Assembly (NCBI RefSeq): GCF_021560175.1
Contig: NZ_CP091110.1
Coordinates: 3,090,001-3,154,000 of the forward strand
From: Neobacillus drentensis
GTDB taxonomy: Bacteria > Bacillota > Bacilli > Bacillales > Cytobacillaceae
Length of the DNA stretch: 64,000 bases
Reading direction: 5' to 3'
The notes beneath the pieces are model-generated. The model was not told where the DNA came from. It saw only the letters and a program-made list of their open reading frames with translations, and searched no databases. Shown in pieces: positions 1 through 8,095 of this stretch (position 1 is the first letter of the stretch; each line of letters begins with the position of its first letter). The translations under genes and the position numbers were made by a program.

Positions 1-306
1 CAGTATGGTACTATCCCCATTGTTAGAGAAACAGGAGGCTTGAACGATACGGTTCTACCCTATCATGAGTTTACAGGTGATGGAAACGGTTTTACTTTTA
101 AAAATTTCAATGCTCATGACATGCTGCACACCGTTAGAAGGGCTATTTTATATTATCAGGAAAACAAAATTTGGAGTCGGTTAGTAAAAGATGCGATGAG
201 TCAGGATTATAGTTGGCTGCAATCCGCGAAGAAATACAACGATATCTATAGGGAACTGCTGCTAAACTCGGAATATAGTAAGCTAGTAAAGAATGGATCT
301 ATCTAG
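1..306 (+). CDS. glgA: Glycogen synthase, C-terminal part (cut by window edge)
   Basis: The reading frame is open from base 1 and ends at 304-306. About 101 codons remain of a family that is usually near 480 residues. The visible part carries the GT5 C-terminal signature 'TGGLNDTV' directly after 'GTIPIVRE', which in bacterial glycogen synthases contributes to the ADP-glucose pocket, and ends with the usual helical tail ('[17 protein letters not shown]'). The enzyme transfers glucose from ADP-glucose to growing alpha-1,4-glucan in the cytoplasm. The rest of the gene, and any glg operon, lies to the left of the window. The call rests on the motif and order of the conserved blocks; a related GT5 starch/glycogen synthase is the only realistic alternative. 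Confidence 0.88.
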   Translation, partial: QYGTIPIVRETGGLNDTVLPYHEFTGDGNGFTFKNFNAHDMLHTVRRAILYYQENKIWSRLVKDAMSQDYSWLQSAKKYNDIYRELLLNSEYSKLVKNGSI

Positions 307-339
307 CAATAAGTTAGTTACTCCCTTTTTTAAAAGCCA

Positions 340-472
340 TAAAAAACAAAAATAATCCACCCTTGATTTAACGGCTCGGGTGGATGATCACACTAAATTA
401 GCCGATCCCCATAGTGGGAACCGTCTATTGCTCGACCAGACATGTTGTTGCATGACTGGTCTTTTTTAATTT
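340..472 (+). other. Relic of a holin-like toxin / antisense RNA locus
   Basis: This stretch matches, block by block, the 3' half of the type I toxin-antitoxin locus at 25.2-25.35 kb. It holds the last lysine-rich codons plus TAA, an 'aataatccaccc' arm with a 'gggtgga' partner, the 'gggaaccgtctattgct' block and the 'gaccagacatg' terminator stem. The 5' part of the toxin gene is missing: the sequence runs straight from the glgA stop codon into the toxin tail. What remains could still make an antitoxin-like RNA from the minus strand, or may serve only as the glgA terminator. Confidence 0.7.
434..467 (+). terminator. Rho-independent terminator after glgA
   Basis: The stem GACCAGACATG / CATGACTGGTC (one mismatch) has a six-base loop and is followed by six T. 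It is part of the toxin-antitoxin relic and probably ends glgA transcription. Confidence 0.75.
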
Positions 473-539
473 CTTTTTATTTTAACTCTATAAAACATTC
501 CCATATATGCAAGGGGAGATCAACGAAGTATAAGAAATA

Positions 540-1640
540 TTAATCAATGGTTAATCGTTCGACTTCACTAAAACCCGCTGTCTTCTTAAAGTTCATCTGA
601 TGACTGAAATTTTGCATGGCGTCCGAACAATCAATATGATCAAAATTCAATTTGTTTAACGTCTTTTTTTCTATTTTTACAGAAAGGATTGTGATCTTCC
701 TATGATAGCCGGTTGAGGTATCCATCATGGTCTCCGTTGCATGGATATAAGCAGTGTCCAATGGCAGCAGCGCAAACATATCCCGGGCAACCCTTAATAC
801 ACAGCTGCAGACATAGTCCTGTTGGATATCAAAGTATTTGCCTTTAGGCATCTGTTTGGTGGATACTTTTCCGGTTTTTGTCAATGATAGCTGTTCTTTA
901 GGTACAACTGTATCACTGTGAACATCAAATTCTATTTCTATCGTCTTTGAATCTTCAGCAAAGAACTCGAAGCCGCTTCCAAATTCAAGTATGTCATCTA
1001 ATGGATTGAATTCTTGGATGACTTCAAAGTAGGTATCAATATCTCCTTCTATCACCTTAGTGGCTATTCGAACGTCCCTTTCCCAGGAGCGATATTCCAT
1101 TTCATCTTTTTGTCTTGCTTCTATCACTTCATTATTAAGTTTTTCCAATTCCTTATCGGATTGTTTGAATAGTTTTGAGATCAGATTCGGTTTATAACTA
1201 TGTACCTTATCTAATGCTGCCTGTTCATGGAAGCCTATCTGTCCTTGATTTTTATTATAGGGCGGGTTCGCGCTTCTGACCTTAATCCAATTAATCGGTT
1301 CATCTGCTTCTTTATGGATGGATTGAATTCTTTCTAATTTATTCTCGTAGAGATCAACCTCTAAGGCAGCTTGTTCCAACGCATTTAATCGATCCATTTC
1401 TTTCTGTCTTGCTTGTATTTCTCTTTGCCGATTATAAGCTGGAGTATTACGTTTTCTGCCGCCTGAAGTGGTATAGTAAATCCCCGTGTTAGGAATGCTT
1501 GCTGTAACCCGGCTGCCGGTTCTTGAATTGACACTATAGCGTAGACCTTTGACACCTGCACTCAAACCAACACTTTTCGAACCAACATTCAATCGAATCC
1601 CTGGGGCAATCTTGAAACTCTTTCTAAACCCAAATCCCAT
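540..1640 (-). CDS. DUF4236 domain protein
   Basis: The 366-residue product begins with a typical DUF4236 domain (residues about 1-58: 'GFGFRKSFKIAPGIRLNVG', then 'GLRYSVNSRTG' and 'SIPNTGIYYTT'). That domain forms short beta strands and has no established function. A charged, probably coiled-coil region follows at about 65-115. The remaining C-terminal two thirds have no motif I recognise and no membrane segment or signal peptide, so the protein is probably cytoplasmic. The start is supported by an AAGGAGG-like site a few bases upstream (minus strand, about 1645-1655). The gene stands alone, convergent with glgA and divergent from the histidine kinase gene. Confidence 0.75.
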   Translation of the reverse strand: MGFGFRKSFKIAPGIRLNVGSKSVGLSAGVKGLRYSVNSRTGSRVTASIPNTGIYYTTSGGRKRNTPAYNRQREIQARQKEMDRLNALEQAALEVDLYENKLERIQSIHKEADEPINWIKVRSANPPYNKNQGQIGFHEQAALDKVHSYKPNLISKLFKQSDKELEKLNNEVIEARQKDEMEYRSWERDVRIATKVIEGDIDTYFEVIQEFNPLDDILEFGSGFEFFAEDSKTIEIEFDVHSDTVVPKEQLSLTKTGKVSTKQMPKGKYFDIQQDYVCSCVLRVARDMFALLPLDTAYIHATETMMDTSTGYHRKITILSVKIEKKTLNKLNFDHIDCSDAMQNFSHQMNFKKTAGFSEVERLTID

Positions 1641-1823
1641 TACCTTCCCTCCTTTTTTACAAATTATAACAAAATAATCCTTCCTGAAGAAGGATAAAAA
1701 ACTCTAGAAATAACTCCTGTGTTTCAAAAACTAATCTTATCTACCTATCTTTTGTAATAACCCTTTAACAACTAGTTCCTAAGTTTCATTTTACTTACTT
1801 CTAGCAGCGTTTACATTTCTCGC

Positions 1824-1837
1824 CGTAAACGTTATCA
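1824..1837 (+). promoter_or_regulatory. CcpA cre-like site upstream of the levan-sensing operon
   Basis: CGTAAACGTTATCA fits the cre consensus TGWAANCGNTNWCA at 13 of 14 positions. A second, weaker cre-like sequence (12 of 14) lies on the opposite strand at about 1805-1818, so the CGTTTAC and GTAAACG arms form an inverted repeat. The site is about 160 bases before the histidine kinase start codon, so carbon catabolite control of the two-component genes is likely. The exact promoter was not assigned. Confidence 0.6.
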
Positions 1838-1997
1838 TACCCCGTCCTAATAGGAATACAGGACATTCTCCGTCTTCTTTTTATCCAAGGGATCCCGTGT
1901 TGACGGCATTAGTAAATAGAATTAGATTTAATAAAAGAGTAATCGGTTTTTTCTACCATTCAATTAAAGAATTACATCAGCAAAAGGAGCATCACAC

Positions 1998-3791
1998 ATG
2001 AAAAGCATCCAGAGCCGCTTATTTCTAATGCTTCTTATTTTTATTATCCTACCATATTTTTTGATGGTTTTCTTTATTTATGGTTATACCAAGAAGTTGG
2101 TCGAACAGCACGAGCTGGAAGTCAGCCACAATCAAATGGAGAAAGCGTCAAATGAACTAGAGGAATACTTTGCTGATTTAGTCGACCTCCCCTATGTGAT
2201 ATACCGAAATCCAGACTTGTTCCGGATCTTTAAGGATGGATTTCAAGATTCTATCTATTTCAACCCTATAGCTGTGAAAAACAGCATCGAAACATTTTAT
2301 CTCACGCGGAGCGATATCCGGCAGATTCGTTTTTATATTGATAAAAGCAAAGAATCATTTACTGTTTATAATGCCATGGTCAGTACCCGAAAATCTCAGC
2401 CGGAGCTAGTAAAGGAGGACTCGATTAAAAAGCTTAATAAGTCTCATTCAAAGTATTTGATCGAGCCTCCTCATCCGATTGAGAATTATAATGACGCGGC
2501 TATTGTTCCTCAATCCGATAACACAGAAGTTTTAACCATTCACCATAAAGTAGTGGACATTCTTTCGAACGAATTTCTGGGTGTGATTACCCTTGATACT
2601 GATTTAAATGCTTATGCCCGCCTATGTAACAGTCTTGTACAGAATGAGGAGGAATCTGTCTTACTTGTGGATTCTGAGAACCGAGTCATGTACGCAAGTG
2701 ACCGAGATTTAATTGGAAAACCGGTTCCATCCCACTTGTTAAAGTCTCTTCATCAATCAAGCGTGAAAACGGGCAGAGAGATTATCCTGTCCAAAACATT
2801 GACAGGGCCTTTGCATCAATGGAAGTTAGTAAAGATCACACCCGAACAAGTCTTATTTCACGATGTCAGGCAGACCGCCTATACGAACATCCTTGTAGGG
2901 ATAGGGGTAGGATTATTGGGCCTCATCATGATCGGAATTATTTCTTACATGATTACGAGACCCATTAAAATCCTCAGCAGAAAAGTGCAGAGCATTGAAG
3001 CCGGGGATATGGATGTTCCTTTTCATGACAATGGACAAGATGAAATTGGGCACTTGGAAAAACATATAAAGGAAATGATGAATCGGATCAATCTTCATAT
3101 TGCCCGCGAGTACAAACTAGAAATTGAAAATAGAAACAATCAATTAAGGGCATTAAAGTCCCAGGTCAATCCACATTTCTTATTTAATGCTTTACAAACC
3201 ATTGGTGCGGTTGCACTAAGAGCCCATTCTCCAAAGGTCTACGGATTGGTCACCTCCTTATCCAAAATGATGCGCTACTCAATACGGGCCAATCAATGGG
3301 TCTTAGTCCGTGAGGAAGTTGATTATATAAAAACCTACCTGTCTCTACAAGTTGAGCGTTTTGGGAACGAACTGGACTATACGATCCAACTAAATAAAAC
3401 GATTCTTGAAAGAACGATTCCAAGTATGACACTTCAGCCGCTCGTGGAAAACTTCTTTAAACACTGTTATGAAGAAGGTTTCTACCATGCAAAATTGAGC
3501 ATCTATGGAAAAATACAAGGAGAAATACTGTACCTTGTTGTAGAAAATAATGGATCCAGTATGACATCTGAAGAATTGCAAACCCTCCGAAAAAATATTT
3601 ATACGAAACAGAATGAAGGATCGTTTTCTATGGAGCATATTGGTCTGAAAAATATTCATGATCGATTGGTCTTAAATTATGGGAAAAAGGCTGGTTTAGA
3701 AGTAGATACCAATCAAGGAAAAGGTTTTATCGTTCGATTAATGATTCCAGTAGAATCAAAGTTTACCAGTAATGAACTCGAAACATTGTAA
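1998..3791 (+). CDS. Sensor histidine kinase, YesM/LytS-type
   Basis: The 597-residue membrane kinase has a first transmembrane helix at about residues 8-30, a large extracellular sensor region (about 31-295), a second helix at about 298-320 and a HAMP linker (about 320-372). The His_kinase domain has its phospho-acceptor in 'NPHFLFNAL' (His393), and a C-terminal ATPase domain follows with the N box ('QPLVENFFKH') and a G box near 'EHIGLKNIHDRL'. This layout is that of YesM-family kinases, which pair with AraC-type regulators and usually sense carbohydrates. The response regulator gene follows after 27 bases and a solute-binding lipoprotein gene after that. The three together precede a levansucrase-levanase pair, so fructan or sucrose-derived oligosaccharide sensing is the best inference. 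The start has the site AAAGGAGC about nine bases upstream. Confidence 0.9.
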   Translation: MKSIQSRLFLMLLIFIILPYFLMVFFIYGYTKKLVEQHELEVSHNQMEKASNELEEYFADLVDLPYVIYRNPDLFRIFKDGFQDSIYFNPIAVKNSIETFYLTRSDIRQIRFYIDKSKESFTVYNAMVSTRKSQPELVKEDSIKKLNKSHSKYLIEPPHPIENYNDAAIVPQSDNTEVLTIHHKVVDILSNEFLGVITLDTDLNAYARLCNSLVQNEEESVLLVDSENRVMYASDRDLIGKPVPSHLLKSLHQSSVKTGREIILSKTLTGPLHQWKLVKITPEQVLFHDVRQTAYTNILVGIGVGLLGLIMIGIISYMITRPIKILSRKVQSIEAGDMDVPFHDNGQDEIGHLEKHIKEMMNRINLHIAREYKLEIENRNNQLRALKSQVNPHFLFNALQTIGAVALRAHSPKVYGLVTSLSKMMRYSIRANQWVLVREEVDYIKTYLSLQVERFGNELDYTIQLNKTILERTIPSMTLQPLVENFFKHCYEEGFYHAKLSIYGKIQGEILYLVVENNGSSMTSEELQTLRKNIYTKQNEGSFSMEHIGLKNIHDRLVLNYGKKAGLEVDTNQGKGFIVRLMIPVESKFTSNELETL

Positions 3792-3818
3792 TCTCAAAGT
3801 TAGCTGTAAGGAGGAAGA

Positions 3819-5003
3819 ATGAAGATGAAGGCCCTCATTGTAGATGATGAATATAACGTTCGTTATGTTATAAGCCAGTTTGGTCAGTGGGAGAAAAATG
3901 GTATCACAGACCTATTGGAAGCAAGAAACGGGGAAGAAGCAAAAAGAATCATACAGAAGGAAAAACCAGAGATTATTTTTACCGATGTAAAAATGCCTGG
4001 CATGACCGGGATCGAAATGATTGAGTGGCTCGACAGTATTTCTTATCCCGGTAAGGTCATTTTCATTACAGGCTATGACGATTATTCCTTTATGCGAAAA
4101 GCCATTAAGTACAACAGTTTCGATTATTTGTTAAAACCAATCGAGGCCGAACCCTTTAATCATACCCTGGCAGAAGCGGTAAAATCGTGGGAAAATGAAG
4201 AAGTAGACCGTCAATACAAAGAAACGGGTGTGTATGACGATATGAAAAGGCTCCGTATCAATCAAATCGTCACAGAGGCTTGCATTGGGGAGTTTTTTGA
4301 CCCTGCCGAAATTGCTTACTCGCTGCCAACAGCTGACGAATATGACCTTACCCTCATTTCTTTTTACCAAATGCATCATTCCGCCCCATATATTCAACTG
4401 TTATCTGAAGAGTTGGCACATCAGGAATGGGGAAATGCTTTTGAACTTCAGAACGACCATAGTCTTTGTCTGGTCATTACCGTAAGAGGAGTCTGGTTAT
4501 CTGTCGAAGAATGGATCAGCCAACAGTTTGATATTCCTGTCCGCCTTGTGAATGGTGCATCATTGAAGTCAATGGAGGGTCTTCCTATATCCTATCATGT
4601 TTTACAAAAAGAGTTAGAAGATCAAAATTTCAGAGCGATTCACCGTTTGAACGATTTAGATCATGCCTGCCGCATGCGGAACATTGTTCAGTATGTAGAT
4701 ACGTATTACATGGAAGAGCTAACGTTGGAAAAACTCTCTAACCGTTTTTTCTTAAGCCGTGAACATATTTCTAGAAAATTTAAACAAGAAACGGGCATGA
4801 CCTTGTCCAAATACATGATGAAACTAAGAATTGAACAGGCGAAATCTAGGTTAAGAGAATCCGATGAAAGTATCCTTTCTATTTCTCTCATGCTCGGTTA
4901 CCAAGATGAGAAATACTTCTCAAAGCTATTCAAAAAAGTCATTGGATTAACCCCTTTTGAATACCGAAACCAACTAAATAAGCAACTAACGGGAAGCTTC
5001 TGA
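3819..5003 (+). CDS. Response regulator, YesN-type with AraC DNA-binding domain
   Basis: The 394-residue protein has an N-terminal receiver domain (about 1-122) with the acidic pair Asp9-Asp10, the phospho-acceptor Asp56 in 'FTDVKMPGMTG', and the conserved Lys in 'YLLKPIE'. A divergent middle region leads to a C-terminal AraC/HTH_18 domain (about 288-388) with both helix-turn-helix units ('LEKLSNRFFLSREHISRKFK' and 'ISLMLGYQDEKYFSKLFKK'). It is the obvious partner of the kinase encoded 27 bases upstream. AraC-type regulators commonly activate from direct repeats next to the -35 region; such repeats are visible before the levansucrase gene at 6438-6466, which makes that gene a candidate target. 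The site GGAGGAAG precedes the start. Its target is inferred, not shown. Confidence 0.9.
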   Translation: MKMKALIVDDEYNVRYVISQFGQWEKNGITDLLEARNGEEAKRIIQKEKPEIIFTDVKMPGMTGIEMIEWLDSISYPGKVIFITGYDDYSFMRKAIKYNSFDYLLKPIEAEPFNHTLAEAVKSWENEEVDRQYKETGVYDDMKRLRINQIVTEACIGEFFDPAEIAYSLPTADEYDLTLISFYQMHHSAPYIQLLSEELAHQEWGNAFELQNDHSLCLVITVRGVWLSVEEWISQQFDIPVRLVNGASLKSMEGLPISYHVLQKELEDQNFRAIHRLNDLDHACRMRNIVQYVDTYYMEELTLEKLSNRFFLSREHISRKFKQETGMTLSKYMMKLRIEQAKSRLRESDESILSISLMLGYQDEKYFSKLFKKVIGLTPFEYRNQLNKQLTGSF

Positions 5004-5050
5004 AACAAAGCTACATCTTCTGAGTTACAATACATAAGCGGGGGGTAGGA

Positions 5051-6346
5051 ATGAAAAGGACTTTACGATTACAGCTGTTTTTTATCGTCATCTTGAGTAT
5101 GTCTCTTTCAGCCTGTGGATCTACCAGTAGGAAAGAAACGCTGCCAGAAGAAGCAGAAACCTCAAAGCAAAAGATTACGTTGGATATTCGGAACCCAAAA
5201 GTGGAAATTTCGAAGCAGTTTGAACGAATGGCAAGCGTTTATGAAAAGGAAAATCCAAATGTAAGCATCAAGATTCACACAGTAGGCGGAGCCGCAGATG
5301 ACTTAAGCGATTTGAAGGCACAGTTTTCTGCCGGCAGTGGTCCCGATATTTTCACCAATACCGGATACGAAAATGCCCTTCTGTGGAAGAACTATTTGGA
5401 GGATCTCTCCGATCAGCCGTGGATTAAAAATGCCTATCCAAAGGCGCTGTCGCCAATGAAATTCGATCAAAAAATTTACGGAATGCCGCTAAACCTGGAG
5501 GGTTATGGTTTCATTTATAATAAGAATTTATTTAAAAAGGCAGGGATTGAATCCGTTCCTAGGACGTTGACTCAATTAACAGCCGCAGCCAAACAATTGC
5601 AAAAAGCAGGCATAACGCCTTTTGCAAACGGTTATTACGAGGAGTGGATACTTGGTGTTCATTTGTTGAATATTGCCTTTGCCCAGCAGGAAGAACCAGC
5701 CATGTTTATAAAAGCCCTTAATAACGGAACAGAAAAGATAACGAACAATCAACGATTTAAAGATACCATCCATCTGCTGGATGTCACCTTAAGATATGGG
5801 AATGCCAATCCGCTCTCAACGGATTACAATATGGAAGTCAATTTATTTGCGACAGGAAAAGCAGCCATGATTCAACAAGGCAACTGGGTGCAGCCCATGC
5901 TTGACCAGATCTCGCCAACTATGAATATCGGATTTCTGCCCCTGGCCATTAATGATGAAAGAAAAAATGACGCCTTAGTCGTCAGTGTACCGAACTATTG
6001 GGTAGTAAACAAACAAACCACACCAGTGAAGAAGAAAGAAGCCAAGAAATTCTTAAACTGGATGGTTTCCTCCGAGCAAGGAAAAAGGTTTATGACCAAT
6101 GAGTTTAAATTTATTCCAGCGTTTAAAAACATAAAAGTGGAACATTTAGGACCGCTGGCTCAGGATACCATCGCTTACTACCAAGCAGGGAAAATACTAG
6201 ATTCCAATTGGCCGGACTTCCCGGTTGGTGTAAGAGAAGAGTTTGGACTGGCCATGCAGCTGTACGTAGGAAAACAACTTACCCGTGACCAATTACTAGA
6301 AGAATTCCAGAAATCCTGGGATAAAGCCAAGTCCACTTTGAAATAA
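5051..6346 (+). CDS. Sugar-binding lipoprotein (ABC-type), probably a sensor partner
   Basis: The 431-residue extracellular binding protein has a lipoprotein signal ending in 'LSAC' with Cys22 as the lipidated residue. The mature part has the look of the MsmE/UgpB family of oligosaccharide-binding proteins ('FSAGSGPDIFTNTGYEN', 'YGMPLNLEGYGFIYNKNLF', 'AMIQQGNWVQP'). No permease or ATPase gene accompanies it. It sits 47 bases after the response regulator gene and is closed by a terminator. Binding proteins linked only to a two-component system are known to act as ligand-binding co-sensors (for example in the LevQRST system of Streptococcus mutans), so I infer a sensory job. Alternatively it may feed an importer encoded elsewhere. 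The site GGGGGTAGGA precedes the start. Confidence 0.82.
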   Translation: MKRTLRLQLFFIVILSMSLSACGSTSRKETLPEEAETSKQKITLDIRNPKVEISKQFERMASVYEKENPNVSIKIHTVGGAADDLSDLKAQFSAGSGPDIFTNTGYENALLWKNYLEDLSDQPWIKNAYPKALSPMKFDQKIYGMPLNLEGYGFIYNKNLFKKAGIESVPRTLTQLTAAAKQLQKAGITPFANGYYEEWILGVHLLNIAFAQQEEPAMFIKALNNGTEKITNNQRFKDTIHLLDVTLRYGNANPLSTDYNMEVNLFATGKAAMIQQGNWVQPMLDQISPTMNIGFLPLAINDERKNDALVVSVPNYWVVNKQTTPVKKKEAKKFLNWMVSSEQGKRFMTNEFKFIPAFKNIKVEHLGPLAQDTIAYYQAGKILDSNWPDFPVGVREEFGLAMQLYVGKQLTRDQLLEEFQKSWDKAKSTLK

Positions 6347-6355
6347 ACTTTTTCT

Positions 6356-6378
6356 GCCTCCGTTTGGGGGCTTTTTTT
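6356..6378 (+). terminator. Terminator after the sensing operon
   Basis: The stem GCCTCC / GGGGGC (one G-T pair) has a GTTT loop, followed directly by seven T. It separates the sensor-regulator-binding protein unit from the levansucrase gene. Confidence 0.85.
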
Positions 6379-6404
6379 GTTTTATTTAGTACACTTGCAA
6401 GAGG

Positions 6405-6481
6405 TTCCATCCCAATATCAATTTAAGACGAAATTCTAATCAATCCCTGCCATCCCCAATCAATTCGTCCTCCTCTATACT
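6405..6481 (+). promoter_or_regulatory. Levansucrase promoter region with direct repeats
   Basis: A -10-like TATACT lies at 6476-6481 without a recognisable -35. Immediately upstream are two direct repeats, AATCAATCC (6438-6446) and AATCAATTC (6458-6466), exactly 20 bp apart, and a third looser copy near 6413 within a repeated 'ccatccc(c)aat' context. Repeats spaced by two helical turns abutting the -35 position are typical activator sites for AraC-type regulators. I infer that the response regulator encoded upstream acts here. I could not recognise the antiterminator (RAT) structure that controls B. subtilis sacB. Confidence 0.5.
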
Positions 6482-6546
6482 AGTCATTAATAAGAAACAA
6501 TTACTAGCTTTCTTATCACATTCATACATACTCAAGGAGGAAGAAA

Positions 6547-8022
6547 ATGAATTTCAAAAGTTTGACTAAAAAAGCAGCTGTATTAACATTCAGTACCGCT
6601 ATATTAGTAGGAGCGGGCGGACCGAAAATCTTTGCACAGCAAACGACCAGTGGGGATTACAAACAAGACTATGGTTTTTCCCATATCACACGCGCTGACA
6701 TGCTAAAGATTCCAGGACAGCAAAACAGTGATCAATTTAAAGCGCCTCAATTTGATGCTTCCAAAATTAAAAACCTTTCTACAGCAAAGGGCTATGATCA
6801 GTTTGGTCATTTAATCGATTTAGATGTATGGGATAGCTGGCCGCTTCAAAATGCGGATGGAACAGCGGCGAATTATCATGGCTATCACATCGTTTTTGCT
6901 TTAGCAGGAGACCCTAAAAGAGGATGGGACACGTTTATTTACATGTTCTATCAAAAAATAGGCGATACATCTGTTGATAGCTGGAAAAATGCCGGAAGAG
7001 TATTTAAGGATAGTGATAAATTCGCTTCTAATGATCCAATTCTTAAAAACCAAGCAGAAGAGTGGTCAGGTTCTGCAACTTTAACCTCAGATGGAAAAGT
7101 CCGCTTATTTTATACGGATCGGGATAGCTGGGCACCTGAATCGGGGCATTACGGTAAACAAACCTTAACAACCGCTCAAGTTAATGTATCTCAACCAGAT
7201 GCTGCTACACTGAAAGTGGATGGTGTAGAAGATTTCAAATCGATCTTTGATGGAGACGGCAAAAAATATCAAACGGCTCTGCAAGGTTTTGAAGCATCTG
7301 ATCCTAATACGAATACGTGGGATAATCATACCTTAAGAGATCCTCACTATGTTGAAGACAATGGTCATAAGTACCTTGTTTTTGAAGCTAATACTGGGAC
7401 AGAGGATGGTTACCAAGGAGAGGAATCTCTATCCAATAAATCTTACTATGGCGGAAGCAATGTCTTCTTCCAAGCTGAAAAAGCTAAATTGGTACAAGGT
7501 TCTAAGAAAAGTAGTGCGGAGTTAGCGAACGGTGCCCTTGGTATCATTGAATTAAATAATGATTATACTCTGAAAAAAGTCATGAATCCGTTGATTGCTT
7601 CTAACACCGTGACAGATGAAATTGAACGTGCCAATATTTTTAAAATGAACAATAAATGGTATTTATTCACAGATTCGCGAGGATCCAAAATGACCATTGA
7701 TGGAATAGGCGGGAATGATGTATACATGTTAGGATATGTAGCCGATTCCATCAATGGTCCATATAAACCGTTAAACGGAAGCGGACTTGTATTGCGAATG
7801 GGACTTGATCCTAAGGATCTAACATGGACTTACTCTCACTTTGCTGTACCGCAAAAGGAAGGTAATAATGTAGTAATAACAAGCTATATGACAAATAGAG
7901 GTTTTTATACAGACCATCATTCTACGTTTGCGCCAAGCTTTTTGCTTAACATTAAAGGTTCTAAAACATCTGTTGTACCAAACAGCATCCTTGAGCAAGG
8001 ACAATTAACCATTAACGAATAA
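6547..8022 (+). CDS. sacB: Levansucrase (GH68), secreted
   Basis: This 491-residue secreted enzyme transfers the fructosyl unit of sucrose to a growing beta-2,6-fructan (levan) and releases glucose. A Sec signal peptide covers about residues 1-30 and ends near 'KIFA'. The catalytic triad of family GH68 is intact: nucleophile Asp96 in 'LDVWDSWPLQ', transition-state stabiliser Asp265 in 'RDPHY', and acid/base Glu360 in 'DEIERAN'. Also present are 'EEWSGSA' and 'LVFEANTG'. Length and order match B. subtilis SacB (about 473 residues). The start follows the strong site AAGGAGGAAG. The gene has its own promoter region and is separated from the downstream GH32 gene by a hairpin that may let through part of the transcripts, a layout like sacB-levB of B. 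subtilis. Confidence 0.95.
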   Translation: MNFKSLTKKAAVLTFSTAILVGAGGPKIFAQQTTSGDYKQDYGFSHITRADMLKIPGQQNSDQFKAPQFDASKIKNLSTAKGYDQFGHLIDLDVWDSWPLQNADGTAANYHGYHIVFALAGDPKRGWDTFIYMFYQKIGDTSVDSWKNAGRVFKDSDKFASNDPILKNQAEEWSGSATLTSDGKVRLFYTDRDSWAPESGHYGKQTLTTAQVNVSQPDAATLKVDGVEDFKSIFDGDGKKYQTALQGFEASDPNTNTWDNHTLRDPHYVEDNGHKYLVFEANTGTEDGYQGEESLSNKSYYGGSNVFFQAEKAKLVQGSKKSSAELANGALGIIELNNDYTLKKVMNPLIASNTVTDEIERANIFKMNNKWYLFTDSRGSKMTIDGIGGNDVYMLGYVADSINGPYKPLNGSGLVLRMGLDPKDLTWTYSHFAVPQKEGNNVVITSYMTNRGFYTDHHSTFAPSFLLNIKGSKTSVVPNSILEQGQLTINE

Positions 8023-8033
8023 ACTAACTAATA

Positions 8034-8075
8034 AAAAAGAAAATGTCACTGTATCAGCAGGCATTTTCTTTTTTT
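8034..8075 (+). terminator. Terminator or attenuator between levansucrase and levanase genes
   Basis: A stem of about 11 pairs (AAAAGAAAATG with CATTTTCTTTT) ends in a run of T and lies just 21 bases before the next start codon. Partial read-through would give lower levels of the downstream enzyme. Confidence 0.7.
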
Positions 8076-8095
8076 CTATTATGTGGTGATGATCA

